This document shows positions 6,097 to 15,570 of a stretch of 63,932 bases of DNA, piece by piece (position 1 is the stretch's first letter; each line of letters starts with the position of its first letter). The notes under the pieces were generated by a model, which worked only from the letters and a program-made list of their open reading frames with translations, was not told the DNA's origin and made no database searches. Made by a program: the position numbers and the translations under genes. This DNA comes from Bacteroidetes bacterium GWF2_43_63 (GTDB lineage: Bacteria; Bacteroidota; Bacteroidia; Bacteroidales; DTU049), in the NCBI GenBank assembly GCA_001769275.1, contig MEOQ01000002.1, positions 1 through 63,932 of the forward strand, read 5' to 3'.

Positions 6097-8641
6097 ATCA
6101 CATTTTTCGTTTGTTTTTGTAATAGTCCTGGCTCTTGGACTCATTGCTCCTGTACTCTCAGTGGCTCAAAACACTGCGGTGGTTTATGGCAAAGTATCCG
6201 ACGAAAAAGGCCGGCCGCTGGAATTGGTCAATATTTCTATTATGGGCGTGCCCGGTGGCACTTCTTCTGATGCCGGTGGTAAATATCAACTAACCATTCC
6301 TGCAGGTAAGGATGTGATTGTAGCTTTTTCAATCCTGAGCTATTCGGTCGAGTTCGATACCGTACAACTGGCTCCGGGTCAGCGTTTAGAACTCAATGTC
6401 GCTCTCACCGATAAAGCCACGATTCTTAGACCAATTGATGTTACCGCGCATTACGACATGGCGGGGGGCATCATTCGTCTCGATCCCCGTACTTCAGCAC
6501 TTCTTCCCACCTATGGTGGAATCGAAACCTTGGTTAAACTGATCGGAATGGGCGTTTCCTCCGGAAATGAATTGTCTTCAACTTATTCAGTTCGTGGTGG
6601 AAATTTTGATGAAAATATTGTCTACGCCAATGATATTGAGATTTACCGTCCATTCCTTGTCCGAAGCGGGCAGCAGGAAGGACTCAGTTTTCTCAATTCA
6701 AGTCTGGTGAATTCCGTTTCATTCTCCTCGGGCGGATTTGAGGCCCGCTATGGCGACAAAATGTCCTCGGTGCTTGATGTTCAATACAAACGTCCTGATT
6801 CGCTCCGCGGCGACGCTCACGTGAGTCTACTCGGTGCCAATATTCATATAGAAGGAAAAGGTCCCAAAGGACTCATGACTTTTCTTTCCGGCTTTCGGTA
6901 CAAAAGCACGCAATATGTTCTGAATGCCATGGAAACCAAAGGCGATTACAAGCCTTCCTTTCTCGACTGGCAGAATTATTTCACCTGGCAATTATCTGAA
7001 ACTTCGGAACTCAGCATTCTGGGATACATGAGCTCAAACCGATACAATCTGATTCCCGAAACCCGCGAAACCACCTATGGAACGGTTAATCAGGCATATC
7101 GTCTCACCATCTATTTTGATGGAATGGAGTCGGATCGTTTTACTACATTTCTGGGTGGCGCGCGTTTTCAGCATTATCCAAACAAAGATCTGCTGCTGAA
7201 ATACATCGTTTCAGGTTATTCATCGCTCGAAGATGAAACTTACGACATCCAGGGACAGTATTGGATCGGGCTTTTGGAATCGGACATGGGCAGCGACCAG
7301 TTTGGCGAAGTGGCAGAGAATATGGGTGTAGGCACATTTCTCGACCATGCCAGAAATTATCTTGATGTAAACGTTTTTTCAGCCGAACACAAAGGAATGC
7401 TGGAGAAAGAAAAGTTTTATCTGCAGTGGGGAGCCAAAGCGCAGCATGAGAGAATTTATGATGAGATTTTGCAATGGAATTATATTGATTCATCAGGATA
7501 TTCACTGCCTCATTTATCAGATTCTGTTGGCTACACCGGCCCGCAGCCCTATCAGAATCTTACCATGAATGATTTGCTGATTTCAAACCTGCAGCTAACG
7601 TCCATGCGCTATTCCGGCTACATTCAAAATGGCTGGGAGTGGAATATCGACAGCGTCAGATACAATGTGATTGCTGGTGTCCGCAGTTCATTCTGGGATG
7701 TGAATCAGCAACTGATTGTGAGTCCTCGGGCTGCTTTCAGCATGAAGCCAAACTGGGACCGAAGTTATCTATTCCGTTTTGCAACCGGCATGTATCAGCA
7801 ACCGCCCTTCTACCGAGAGCTGCGCGATATGCGCGGAAATCTTCATACCGATGTGAAGGCACAGCAATCCATCCATTTTGTTGCTGGATTTGAGCACACA
7901 GATTCGCTGTGGGATCGCCCCTTCAGGGTTGTAGGCGAGGTCTATTATAAAGCGCTGAGCAACATGATTCCTTATGTAATCGACAATGTACGTATTCGCT
8001 ACTTGCCTGAATACCGCTCGCATGGCTACGCTACAGGAATCGACCTGAAAATGAACGGTCAATTTGTTGCCGATGCTGAGTCTTGGGTTAGTATCAGCAT
8101 CATGCAGACCCGCGAAGATATTGAAGGTGACTTCTATCATATATTTCTGAATTCAGAAGGCGATACTATAAACTCCGCTTCCATCAACAATGTTGCTGTT
8201 GACAGCATTCGCATTGAGCCTGGGTTTATTCCGCGTCCTGCCGATCAGCGGGTGAATGTCAGTCTTTTCTTTCAGGATTATTTACCCAACAATCCGAGCT
8301 ACAAAATGCATTTGAGTCTTGTTTTTGGCACCGGACTTCCGTTTGGGCCACCCGACAGCGACAAATACAAACAGACTTTACGCATGCCGCCCTACAGGCG
8401 CGTTGACATCGGTTTTTCAAAACAACTGGCTGGGTATCATAATCCCGATAAGCCCGCAAAAGCAGCGCGCAACCTGAAATTTATCCGTAACGCATGGATC
8501 AGTCTCGAAGTTTTCAATCTGCTGAATATTAATAATACCGTTTCGTACATCTGGGTCACCGATGTCGAAAACAACCGATACGCTGTTCCAAATTATCTTA
8601 CAAAAAGGCAATTGAATCTCAAGCTGCTGGTGGAGTTCTGA
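6080..8641 (+). CDS. TonB-dependent outer-membrane receptor with N-terminal CarboxypepD_reg domain
   Basis: 853 aa. The start at 6080 (MSRLSKSHFSF) is chosen because it precedes a clear signal peptide ending in ...SVAQ; upstream frame lies inside the previous gene. Order: signal peptide, regulatory beta-sandwich (VVYGKVSDEKGRPLELVNISI, about residues 32-115), plug domain (GGIETLVKLIGMGVSSGNELSSTYSVRGGNFDEN written here only to the SVRGGNFDEN core, about 150-250), then a long beta-barrel ending in aromatic LKLLVEF. No SusD partner follows, so it is not a PUL-type SusC; the partner is the upstream regulatory-domain protein. Confidence 0.92.
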   Translation: MSRLSKSHFSFVFVIVLALGLIAPVLSVAQNTAVVYGKVSDEKGRPLELVNISIMGVPGGTSSDAGGKYQLTIPAGKDVIVAFSILSYSVEFDTVQLAPGQRLELNVALTDKATILRPIDVTAHYDMAGGIIRLDPRTSALLPTYGGIETLVKLIGMGVSSGNELSSTYSVRGGNFDENIVYANDIEIYRPFLVRSGQQEGLSFLNSSLVNSVSFSSGGFEARYGDKMSSVLDVQYKRPDSLRGDAHVSLLGANIHIEGKGPKGLMTFLSGFRYKSTQYVLNAMETKGDYKPSFLDWQNYFTWQLSETSELSILGYMSSNRYNLIPETRETTYGTVNQAYRLTIYFDGMESDRFTTFLGGARFQHYPNKDLLLKYIVSGYSSLEDETYDIQGQYWIGLLESDMGSDQFGEVAENMGVGTFLDHARNYLDVNVFSAEHKGMLEKEKFYLQWGAKAQHERIYDEILQWNYIDSSGYSLPHLSDSVGYTGPQPYQNLTMNDLLISNLQLTSMRYSGYIQNGWEWNIDSVRYNVIAGVRSSFWDVNQQLIVSPRAAFSMKPNWDRSYLFRFATGMYQQPPFYRELRDMRGNLHTDVKAQQSIHFVAGFEHTDSLWDRPFRVVGEVYYKALSNMIPYVIDNVRIRYLPEYRSHGYATGIDLKMNGQFVADAESWVSISIMQTREDIEGDFYHIFLNSEGDTINSASINNVAVDSIRIEPGFIPRPADQRVNVSLFFQDYLPNNPSYKMHLSLVFGTGLPFGPPDSDKYKQTLRMPPYRRVDIGFSKQLAGYHNPDKPAKAARNLKFIRNAWISLEVFNLLNINNTVSYIWVTDVENNRYAVPNYLTKRQLNLKLLVEF

Positions 8642-8685
8642 GCATTCAGCTGAAACGGATGTTAGATGCTTTGCTTTTTGTTCTT

Positions 8686-9126
8686 TTACGAAATCTCCAT
8701 TTTCTTCATTAACCACTTTCCTGTCAGGACAGACTCTATCCAACAATCACTTCCCGGGATTGATTCAATCACCATTTCGAAGTCCCCCGAAAAACAATCC
8801 GATAACGAATTATATACTCCCGTATATACTATTTCCGGATGTTCTTTCGTCCTGTCTATAACTAATTCACCATTCTCGTCAATATAGTAAGAGAAAGGAT
8901 ATTGTTTAGTAAAACTAATTAACTCTTCATTCCAGAATCCAGAAATGATAATAGGTTCAACAAGTTGTTCGGACATCTCTCTTTCTATGCATTTTCCGAC
9001 AAATGTTCCGTTTTCAGCTATAAGGTCAAGGATGAATTCGAATGTTTTTCCTTCATCGGATTCATATTCAGGGCCAAGTGTATATTCCCCTTCCCATTTT
9101 CCTGTCAGCGATTTCAATTTATTCAT
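8686..9126 (-). CDS. Hypothetical protein, possibly lipocalin-like
   Basis: 146 aa, acidic, no signal peptide or membrane segment. It starts MNKLKSLTGKWEGEYTLGPEYE, and the C terminus repeats the motif as VLTGKWLMKKM; paired GKWEGEY/GKW strands and alternating beta pattern suggest a small beta-barrel. No catalytic motif is seen. The region 8686-9641 is visibly more AT-rich than its neighbours, hinting at a different history. Its stop lies 45 bases from the end of the convergent TonB receptor gene. Confidence 0.6.
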   Translation of the reverse strand: MNKLKSLTGKWEGEYTLGPEYESDEGKTFEFILDLIAENGTFVGKCIEREMSEQLVEPIIISGFWNEELISFTKQYPFSYYIDENGELVIDRTKEHPEIVYTGVYNSLSDCFSGDFEMVIESIPGSDCWIESVLTGKWLMKKMEIS

Positions 9127-9269
9127 GGTAATTCAAGTAATATAGAACGTTATCCGTTAATAAGCTCATTAACAATGTGTATCATAAAAGTAATGAGATT
9201 GCTACAACACTTCTTATTTGATAATTTATCCTAAGCTCCCTGTCTTTAATAGATGGTAAAGTTTTTTTT

Positions 9270-9641
9270 TCAAAGTTTAATTTTGGGTAGAAACACAATT
9301 AGTCCGATTATAAACGCTGTCATTGCGCTTATAAGCACGGCGGCAGCAGATAAATCTTTAATTTTTTTAATTTTCTCATTTTTATCGGTTGTCAAATAAT
9401 CTGCAATATTTTCAATGGCTGTGTTAATTATTTCAGCTGTTATTACCAACCCAATTGAAAGGATTATGGCAATCCATTCATAAGTATTTACATCAAATAT
9501 TATTGCTGCTGTTAGTACAATGATTGTCGCAAATAAATGTATTCTCGAATTATGTTCTTCTTTGAATAAAATTCTTAGACCATTAAATGCAAATACAAAA
9601 CTCTTTATCCTTTTTGCTATTGAAAATCTTTTTTCTTCCAT
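9270..9641 (-). CDS. dgkA: Diacylglycerol/undecaprenol kinase family protein
   Basis: 123 aa integral membrane kinase of the DgkA type. Amphipathic N-terminal helix (KRIKSFVFAFNGLRILFKEEHNSRIH shown to the EEHN.R.H core), then three hydrophobic helices, with the conserved active-site segment AEIINTAIENIADYL and KDLSAAAVLI. It phosphorylates a membrane lipid alcohol (diacylglycerol or undecaprenol) with ATP; in most non-proteobacterial family members undecaprenol is the substrate. It is in the same orientation as the hypothetical gene at 8686 but 143 bases from it. Confidence 0.92.
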   Translation of the reverse strand: MEEKRFSIAKRIKSFVFAFNGLRILFKEEHNSRIHLFATIIVLTAAIIFDVNTYEWIAIILSIGLVITAEIINTAIENIADYLTTDKNEKIKKIKDLSAAAVLISAMTAFIIGLIVFLPKIKL

Positions 9642-9973
9642 TTAGTTATGTTGTCAGGTTGTCAAACATAATACTTTTTGTTGTCATTTAGCCCTTCCCA
9701 TACAGCCCCAGCATCCGCCCAACAAATATAGCAATAACGCCTCTCCATTTTCAAATTTTCAAATCAGCAAAAAACAACTTCTCTCGTATTCTCACATATG
9801 CGAAGCATCACATCGCCGACTGTGTCATCACGTGAAACGTGACAAGCTGTTTTACGTGAAGGCGCACATTTCCACATAATTTCATTTCATCCCTTGTTCG
9901 GTGTTCCTTATTCGATTTTCAAATCGCACATCACTTCAAAAATCACATATCTCAAATCTTATATCGAAAATCC
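9642..9973. other. Gene-free gap with low-complexity and repeat fragments
   Basis: Contains CACATTTTCAAATC-like low-complexity words (9745-9770 and 9900-9965), also found before ruvX, and at about 9838-9870 a CACGTGAAACGTG palindrome next to TTTTACGTGAAGGC, a word that recurs at about 49942-49955. No gene or clear promoter was seen. Confidence 0.5.
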
Positions 9974-12118
9974 TTATTCTTCTTTCTTAAAAATATTCCC
10001 AATCTCTTTTCCGATTTTCTGAACAGCTTCGAGACCAATATTCAGCGGCTCATGCGTGATATCACCATAGCTGTCAATAATACTACGGCTGCTGATTTGT
10101 TTTGGGTAGAAGAGAATGCGGGTGTTGCGCGAAAAATATTTTTCAAGCTTTGCCGGAATAGATTCCAGCTGTTGATTAAAAGAGAACGATCCCTTCCTGG
10201 AACCAATAAATAGAACTATGTCATCTTCGCGGATAAAGCGCGATAAAATGAGAAAATCATCCCAGTTCTCAAATGGTCGTAACTCGTTTGAAACGTGATT
10301 TTTCAGCAAGATTAGCGCGTTTGCAATGGCACCTCGCGTAGTTCCGTTTGAAAAGAAGACCATCTCAATTTTTAATTCACTGGCAAGCTGAATTGTTTTC
10401 CCCATCCAGAAGCCAAAATCGCTTTCCTTTTCACTGTAGGGTGGAGCAATAATTATTAGTCTTTTATAGGAGGACGCTGGCTTATTTATATGACAGATGA
10501 AAACCGTTTTTTCGATTTGCTCCAGAATGTTTTCAAGACGAATGTCTGATTTTCTGTCAGACAGGATCCCGCTGTCAGGCCATGGAAACACGATGGTTTC
10601 AGCCATAATTTCTCGCGACTTCCTGACAATTCCACTTAAAAAATGATGATCAATTGTTACAGCTATATTCAGTCTTGTTTCCGTGGCAGCTGCATATTTT
10701 ACACATACTTCAAGATCTTGCCGGACCTTGATAATGCGACTTTCAGAATCTTCATCGTTGGGCACCACCGCAAGCAAAGAAACTGGATGAACAGATTTTT
10801 TATCTTTTATCAGTGCAACAAAATCAATGAGTTTTTCCATTTTTTGAATGGATGTAACAGGAATCAGGATATGCTCTGAATGCCGTCCGTTTTCTGCTTT
10901 TAAAGGCTGATCACCGGTTTCGAGAATGATTTTTTTAGAAGCACGTTCAGTCACAAACGATGAAACAACACAGGTTATTAAAATCAAAATAATGATCCCA
11001 TTCAAAATAGTGTCATCAACGAGCCCTGCCTCTTTTCCTACAAGTGCTACAGCCAGAATGGCCGCTGCATGAGCACTGCTGAGCCCAAAAATCAGTCTGC
11101 GCTGTGCCCGGCTGAATTTGAAAATCACCTGTGTCAGAAATGCTGCAACCCATTTGCCTGTAATGGCTACAATTGAAAGCACAACTGCAATTACAATTGC
11201 GGTATATCCAGAGAACAGAACGCTTACATTCACCAGCATTCCTACCGATATAAGAAAAAACGGAATAAACAATGAGTTCCCGATGAATTCAATCCTGTTC
11301 ATCAAACTTGATGATGGCGGTATGAGCTTATTTAGCGACAGTCCGGCTGCAAATGCACCGATGATTGGTTCAAGCCCTGCTGCTTCTGCAAGAAATGCCG
11401 CAAAAAAGACAACTGCTAATACAAAAATATAATGCGAGTATTTTTCACTCTCCAGTTTTCTGAAAAACCATTTGGCAATGAGCGGTACAACCAGCATCAT
11501 GAAAAGGGTAAACAAAGTAATCGAAATCCCCAACTGCATCCAGAAATCACTCCCGGTATTGCCTTCTCCGGCTCCTGTCAACACAGCCAGGGCAATCAGA
11601 ACTCCTGTATCTGTTAAAATTGTCCCGCCAACAGTAACCGCCACTGCTCTGTTTTTGGCCAAGCCAAGTTTACTTACAATTGGATATGCGACCAGCGTGT
11701 GTGTTGCAAACATACTTGAAATCAGCATCGAAGGGAGCAAGTCATAGTCAAACCAAAAGTAGATCACCGGAAACCCTATTGCGATGGGGATTACAAATGT
11801 GAAAACTCCAAATAGAATACTCTTGAACCGATTTGACTTGAATTCGTTAAGATCGAGCTCCAGTCCCGCAATAAACATGATATACAAAAGTCCGATGGTA
11901 GAAAACAGATCAACAGCCGAGCTTTTTTCTAAAATATTGAGACCATAAGGCCCGATGATTACACCGGATATAATAAGACCGATTATACTGGGGATATTGA
12001 GCTTGCGTAGTAATATCGGCGCCAGCAGAATAATGGCCAGAATCAACGAGAAAATCAGCACCGGATTTTGGAGCGGAATATGAAAACCGGATGTTAGTTG
12101 GTGGATAATTCTGTCCAT
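9974..12118 (-). CDS. CPA2-family cation/proton antiporter with C-terminal stress-protein-like domain
   Basis: 714 aa from the ATG at 12118; the frame is open further upstream but would cross the regulatory region of the divergent gene. Residues 1-400 form about 12 transmembrane helices of the Na+/H+ exchanger fold (PSIIGLIISGVIIGPYGLN, GLLYIMFIAGLELDL, AGLEPIIGAFAAGLSLN). The last ~270 residues are soluble with two universal-stress-protein-like halves (HILIPVTSIQKMEKLIDFVALI and RLIIIAPPYSEKESD). It exchanges Na+ or K+ for protons across the inner membrane; the ion is not determinable. It is divergent from an S24-type regulator, which may control it. Confidence 0.9.
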   Translation of the reverse strand: MDRIIHQLTSGFHIPLQNPVLIFSLILAIILLAPILLRKLNIPSIIGLIISGVIIGPYGLNILEKSSAVDLFSTIGLLYIMFIAGLELDLNEFKSNRFKSILFGVFTFVIPIAIGFPVIYFWFDYDLLPSMLISSMFATHTLVAYPIVSKLGLAKNRAVAVTVGGTILTDTGVLIALAVLTGAGEGNTGSDFWMQLGISITLFTLFMMLVVPLIAKWFFRKLESEKYSHYIFVLAVVFFAAFLAEAAGLEPIIGAFAAGLSLNKLIPPSSSLMNRIEFIGNSLFIPFFLISVGMLVNVSVLFSGYTAIVIAVVLSIVAITGKWVAAFLTQVIFKFSRAQRRLIFGLSSAHAAAILAVALVGKEAGLVDDTILNGIIILILITCVVSSFVTERASKKIILETGDQPLKAENGRHSEHILIPVTSIQKMEKLIDFVALIKDKKSVHPVSLLAVVPNDEDSESRIIKVRQDLEVCVKYAAATETRLNIAVTIDHHFLSGIVRKSREIMAETIVFPWPDSGILSDRKSDIRLENILEQIEKTVFICHINKPASSYKRLIIIAPPYSEKESDFGFWMGKTIQLASELKIEMVFFSNGTTRGAIANALILLKNHVSNELRPFENWDDFLILSRFIREDDIVLFIGSRKGSFSFNQQLESIPAKLEKYFSRNTRILFYPKQISSRSIIDSYGDITHEPLNIGLEAVQKIGKEIGNIFKKEE

Positions 12119-12150
12119 GTTTGAATGACTGGGAAAAGGTTTTGCTTTTA

Positions 12151-12167
12151 TACGCAAATTATGCGTA
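12151..12167. promoter_or_regulatory. Palindromic operator candidate between antiporter and regulator genes
   Basis: TACGCA, AATTA spacer, TGCGTA: a perfect 6-bp inverted repeat in the 118-bp divergent gap. Its centre resembles the rightmost part of a minus-strand -7 box (ATAATTTG), so a bound protein could block the antiporter promoter. The helix-turn-helix regulator encoded at 12237 is the natural candidate binder. Confidence 0.4.
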
Positions 12168-12189
12168 AAAGTATACATTATTCGAAAAA

Positions 12190-12221
12190 TTTTGACTATT
12201 AGAATATAATCATTATATTTG
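12190..12221 (+). promoter_or_regulatory. Promoter of the S24-type regulator gene
   Basis: TTTTG at 12190-12194 and a perfect TATATTTG at 12214-12221, spacing 19, sixteen bases before the ATG at 12237. This also argues against the in-frame TTG at 12219, which lies inside the -7 box. Confidence 0.75.
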
Positions 12222-12236
12222 CCGAAAATCACATCA

Positions 12237-13052
12237 ATGAATCCGTATTTTGCATCCAACCTGAAATTTCTGCGCAAAAGAAAGAACCTGACTCAGGACG
12301 AGTTGGCCATTGCGCTCGACATGAAACGTTCGACGCTCAGTGGATACGAAAATCAAGTGGCAGAGCCAAGTCTCGACGATATTGTGCGCTTCGCTTCCTT
12401 TTTTCATATCTCTATCGACAGCTTGCTGACAACAGATTTCAGCATTGTTAGCGAGTTTCAGATACGTCAGATGGAAATGGGCTCTGATCCTTATGTGCGC
12501 GGCAGCAACCTCCGGGTGTTGGCCACTACAGTTGATGCAGGAAACAATGAAAACATCGAGCTGGTGGAAGAAAAAGCCAAAGCCGGCTACAAATCAGGGT
12601 TTGCCGATCCCGAATACATCAAGGTTTTACCAACTTTCTCACTGCCGTTTCTGAGCGCCAGCAAAAAATACAGAACATTTCAGATCAGTGGCGACAGTAT
12701 GCTGCCAATCCCGGATAAAGCTTTTGTCACCGGCGAATTTATTCAGAACTGGAATCTGATCCGCGACCGGCAGGCATACATCGTACTAACACTCGATGAT
12801 GGTATCGTTTTTAAAGTGGTCGAAAACCGCATCAAAGCTGAAGGCAAGCTGGTTATGTACTCCCTCAACCCAATGTATCAGCCCTACGAACTGAATGTGG
12901 CTGAGATAAAAGAAGTCTGGAAATTTGTGCATTATATCAGTCCTGAACTTCCTGAACCAGTTCTGCCACGCAATGAATTACAAAGCACAGTTGCAGAGAT
13001 GAAGCGCGATCTCGACAAGATAAAACGGCAACTTGGATCAGGTCGTCAATAA
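12237..13052 (+). CDS. XRE-family transcriptional regulator with S24 (LexA/CI-like) peptidase domain
   Basis: 271 aa. Residues about 8-60 are an XRE helix-turn-helix (LKFLRKRKNLTQDELAIAL...STLSGYEN). A linker contains an Ala-Gly pair (VDAG, residues 99-102) where LexA/CI proteins are often cut. The C-terminal half is an S24-type domain with the Ser/Lys dyad: SGDSMLP (Ser154) and VFKVV (Lys193). A short coiled C terminus (MKRDLDKIKRQL) follows. The design suggests a repressor that can be inactivated by self-cleavage or acts as a dimer sensor. It is transcribed with the DUF364 gene 6 bases downstream and is divergent from the antiporter. Confidence 0.88.
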   Translation: MNPYFASNLKFLRKRKNLTQDELAIALDMKRSTLSGYENQVAEPSLDDIVRFASFFHISIDSLLTTDFSIVSEFQIRQMEMGSDPYVRGSNLRVLATTVDAGNNENIELVEEKAKAGYKSGFADPEYIKVLPTFSLPFLSASKKYRTFQISGDSMLPIPDKAFVTGEFIQNWNLIRDRQAYIVLTLDDGIVFKVVENRIKAEGKLVMYSLNPMYQPYELNVAEIKEVWKFVHYISPELPEPVLPRNELQSTVAEMKRDLDKIKRQLGSGRQ

Positions 13053-13058
13053 CCGAAT

Positions 13059-13754
13059 ATGATTGTAGAAAAATTGTTCGAAACGCTGAACGCGCAGAAG
13101 CCATTTCCAGATTATATTATTCATCGGGGCTCTGTCTTTTCTGCCGTCGAAGATGCCGAAGGAGGCATTGGCATTGTTGCTGCGCCGGACATACCGGATG
13201 ACATTGCCGAAGCGGATGAATATTTCAACCGTGTTACAATGCAGGCACGAATCAATGCCCGAGTAAACCGTATGAAGCCAGGTCTGACAGAAACCAGTTT
13301 AGTTGACCTTGTCTCTTCAAAAGCGCCGGGGAAAATTGTTATGGCAGGCTTCATCAGGCCGGTGTATGAGCAGTTATTGGCGGCTGGTTTTAACTGCCAT
13401 GTATTTGACTTTAAAAAAGAAGCATCTGAATTGTTGCCATTACATTTAATGGACTCTTATCTCAGTGAAGCAGATGTTTTAATTACCACCGGAACTGTTT
13501 TCTCCAATGGCAGTATCGATACGATGTCAAAATTGCTGAAGAAAAGTGCAGATTTATATGTGATAGGTCCATCTTCTCCTTTATCACCTGAATTATTTGA
13601 CTGGCTGCCGTCGCTTCAGGGAATCTTTGGCAGTGTTGTAAAGACAAAAAAAATACTCCCGAAAATCGATTCGGGAGCAGGGACAAGACAGTTGCACGAA
13701 GAACTGAAAAAAGTAGCGCTGCTGCGAATTGCTACATCTCAGGATAGGTCCTGA
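13059..13754 (+). CDS. DUF364 (DUF4213/DUF364) family protein
   Basis: 231 aa, cytoplasmic. The C-terminal half has the family landmarks: VLITTGTVFSNGSIDTM (about 137-153), YVIGPSSPLSPELFDW (about 168-184), and a terminal SGAGTR segment. The family is predicted to bind heavy metal or S-adenosyl-type ligands through a Rossmann-like fold, but its chemistry is not established. It is cotranscribed with the S24-type regulator. Its last 23 bases overlap the end of the convergent TonB-C-like gene. Confidence 0.75.
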   Translation: MIVEKLFETLNAQKPFPDYIIHRGSVFSAVEDAEGGIGIVAAPDIPDDIAEADEYFNRVTMQARINARVNRMKPGLTETSLVDLVSSKAPGKIVMAGFIRPVYEQLLAAGFNCHVFDFKKEASELLPLHLMDSYLSEADVLITTGTVFSNGSIDTMSKLLKKSADLYVIGPSSPLSPELFDWLPSLQGIFGSVVKTKKILPKIDSGAGTRQLHEELKKVALLRIATSQDRS

Positions 13755-14151
13755 TGGGAATAGTCAGCATCACATTCTGACGAACCTTGATTCCGTTCAT
13801 CACAGCGGCATCAAACTTTAGCGTTTTAATGGCAGCAATAATTTGCTCATCAATGCCGTAACCAACTCCATGAACAATGGTGAATTCCTGCAGCTTACTA
13901 TCGAAATTAACATCAAAGCTGACCAGGACTTCGTCTTTTATATTGGCTTTTTTTGCTTCTTCGCTGTAGTTAATGCCGGCATAGATGGTTTTGTACATCA
14001 AATCTTCGCCAACAGTACATTTAGCTTCAGCGGTGTAAACAACATCCATGTTCTGGGGGTCAGAATACTTGCTGCTGTCGCGGGTGGGATTGATTTGTGC
14101 CTGAGAAATCAGACCTGCACTTAAAAAAATAATTGCAAAAATTGTTCTCAT
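13732..14151 (-). CDS. Exported TonB C-terminal-like protein
   Basis: 139 aa. Signal peptide MRTIFAIIFLSAGLISQAQ; then a domain with the TonB_C pattern: VLVSFDVNFDSKLQEFTIVHG...DEQIIAAIKTLKFDAA...VRQNVMLTIPI. It lacks the N-terminal membrane anchor and Pro-rich linker of a true TonB, so it is probably a stand-alone periplasmic TonB-C-like domain rather than an energy transducer. Its 3' end overlaps the convergent DUF364 gene. Confidence 0.75.
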   Translation of the reverse strand: MRTIFAIIFLSAGLISQAQINPTRDSSKYSDPQNMDVVYTAEAKCTVGEDLMYKTIYAGINYSEEAKKANIKDEVLVSFDVNFDSKLQEFTIVHGVGYGIDEQIIAAIKTLKFDAAVMNGIKVRQNVMLTIPIRTYPEM

Positions 14152-14174
14152 GGTTGGGGGATTTATTATATTTG
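14142..14174 (+). promoter_or_regulatory. Promoter of the ankyrin-repeat gene
   Basis: Perfect -7 TATATTTG at 14167-14174 with TTG at 14142-14144 about 22 bases upstream. It supports the ATG at 14211 as the start of the downstream gene rather than an earlier in-frame start. Confidence 0.6.
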
Positions 14175-14210
14175 AATACTATTTCTCAACAACTCTGCCA
14201 GCTTCTACGA

Positions 14211-15566
14211 ATGAAATCTGAAAATGTTTCTTTTAATAAGGCTTTATTGGCCTCTATTGCACTGATTTGCCTGCTTTTGGGTTCTGCAAAAGCTCAGAAT
14301 TACAATGATTCACTACTTGATGGTGCATGGTCAGGCAATGCCGAAAAGGTGAAAAGGGCCATGCTCAACAAAGCTGATTTGAATTACACATTGCTGGACG
14401 GTGCAACTGCGCTGCATTATGCGTGCGGAAACAATAATTTGCTCATTGTAAAAACATTGGTGTCTGGCGGAGCTGCGGTAAACCTTCAGGACAAAAGCGG
14501 GCGCACGCCGTTGCATGTGGCTGCCGAAAACGGTAATGACAGCATCGGTGAGTTTTTAATTGTCAATGGAGGACTACTTAATGAAAAAAACAACGCGGGT
14601 TACACGCCTCTGATGATTGCTGTTGCAAGGGGGTTTTTCATTTTTTCAGACCTGTGTTTATATTATGGCAGCGACATTCGGATCAAAGCAAATGATTCGT
14701 CAACTGTTTGCCACTTGTCGGTGCATAATGGCAATTCACTTATTCTGCAATTACTCATCGACAATGGCGCTGAAGTAAATTCTTGTGACAAATCGGGCAA
14801 AACGCCGCTAGCCCTGGCGGTTTTATACAACGACACAGCCTGTACCGGAATTCTACTGCGGGCAGGAGCAGATATGTCACAGAAATGTTCAGCATTCACA
14901 GAAGAAAGTCTGATATCTGAGGCAATCAATAACGGATGTGATGCAACAGCGCAATATCTTTTAAAGCACGCAGCGTTCCGACAGAAATGCAACCTGCCAC
15001 GAATGCGCGATAATGTGATTCGCCTCGACCACCGCGAAATGGTTCTGGCATTTAGAAATGACAGCATCCCATTGAGCTGGCGGCCTGTTTTTCAGGGAGT
15101 TCTTTTTAAGCCCGAATTATTCATTAATTTCCGCGACCATTTTATGGGCTTCAGCATGGGAACCATGGAAATGAAATCGAAGATTGGCTTTGAGTTTGGC
15201 CTGGCAACGCGTTTATGGAAGAAAAGAGTTTTGTATGACTATGAACCGGAAGGGGAGTTGCTCCAATTGCAGGAAAAGCGCGGGTTTGTCTATTTCGGAC
15301 AATATAAAGCAATACGCCTTTTTCAAAAACGATATTCCGGATTGCAGATAGAACCCGGGATTCAGGAAACATTCACCTGGGCTCATTTTGACGGTATGGC
15401 AGCGCGTCCGTGGCGCGGCTGGACCATTTCCCCAGCGTTGGATGTTGTCTGGTTTGGTCATCACTGGAATGTTTCGCTTGGCGCAAGATACTTTGATTTC
15501 AATAACACACTGCCAGCTTTTTATTTTTCTCTCAGTGGTGGCTGGGTTATCCCTTTTAAAAACTAG
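14211..15566 (+). CDS. Exported ankyrin-repeat protein with C-terminal beta-rich (barrel-like) domain
   Basis: 451 aa from the ATG at 14211. N-terminal signal peptide (ALLASIALICLLLGSAKAQ). Residues about 30-260 hold six or seven ankyrin repeats (DGATALHYACGNNNLLIVKTL, SGRTPLHVAAENGNDSIGEFL to its core, AGYTPLMIAVARG, SGKTPLALAVLYND). The last ~170 residues are rich in aromatic and alternating hydrophobic strands (FGLATRLWKK, WTISPALDVVWFGHHWNVSLGARYF, ending in LSGGWVIPFKN), as in small outer-membrane barrels. A periplasmic ankyrin stack on a barrel-like domain is uncommon; binding to another envelope protein is inferred. A lipoprotein gene follows 4 bases later. Confidence 0.8.
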   Translation: MKSENVSFNKALLASIALICLLLGSAKAQNYNDSLLDGAWSGNAEKVKRAMLNKADLNYTLLDGATALHYACGNNNLLIVKTLVSGGAAVNLQDKSGRTPLHVAAENGNDSIGEFLIVNGGLLNEKNNAGYTPLMIAVARGFFIFSDLCLYYGSDIRIKANDSSTVCHLSVHNGNSLILQLLIDNGAEVNSCDKSGKTPLALAVLYNDTACTGILLRAGADMSQKCSAFTEESLISEAINNGCDATAQYLLKHAAFRQKCNLPRMRDNVIRLDHREMVLAFRNDSIPLSWRPVFQGVLFKPELFINFRDHFMGFSMGTMEMKSKIGFEFGLATRLWKKRVLYDYEPEGELLQLQEKRGFVYFGQYKAIRLFQKRYSGLQIEPGIQETFTWAHFDGMAARPWRGWTISPALDVVWFGHHWNVSLGARYFDFNNTLPAFYFSLSGGWVIPFKN

Positions 15567-15570
15567 AAAA

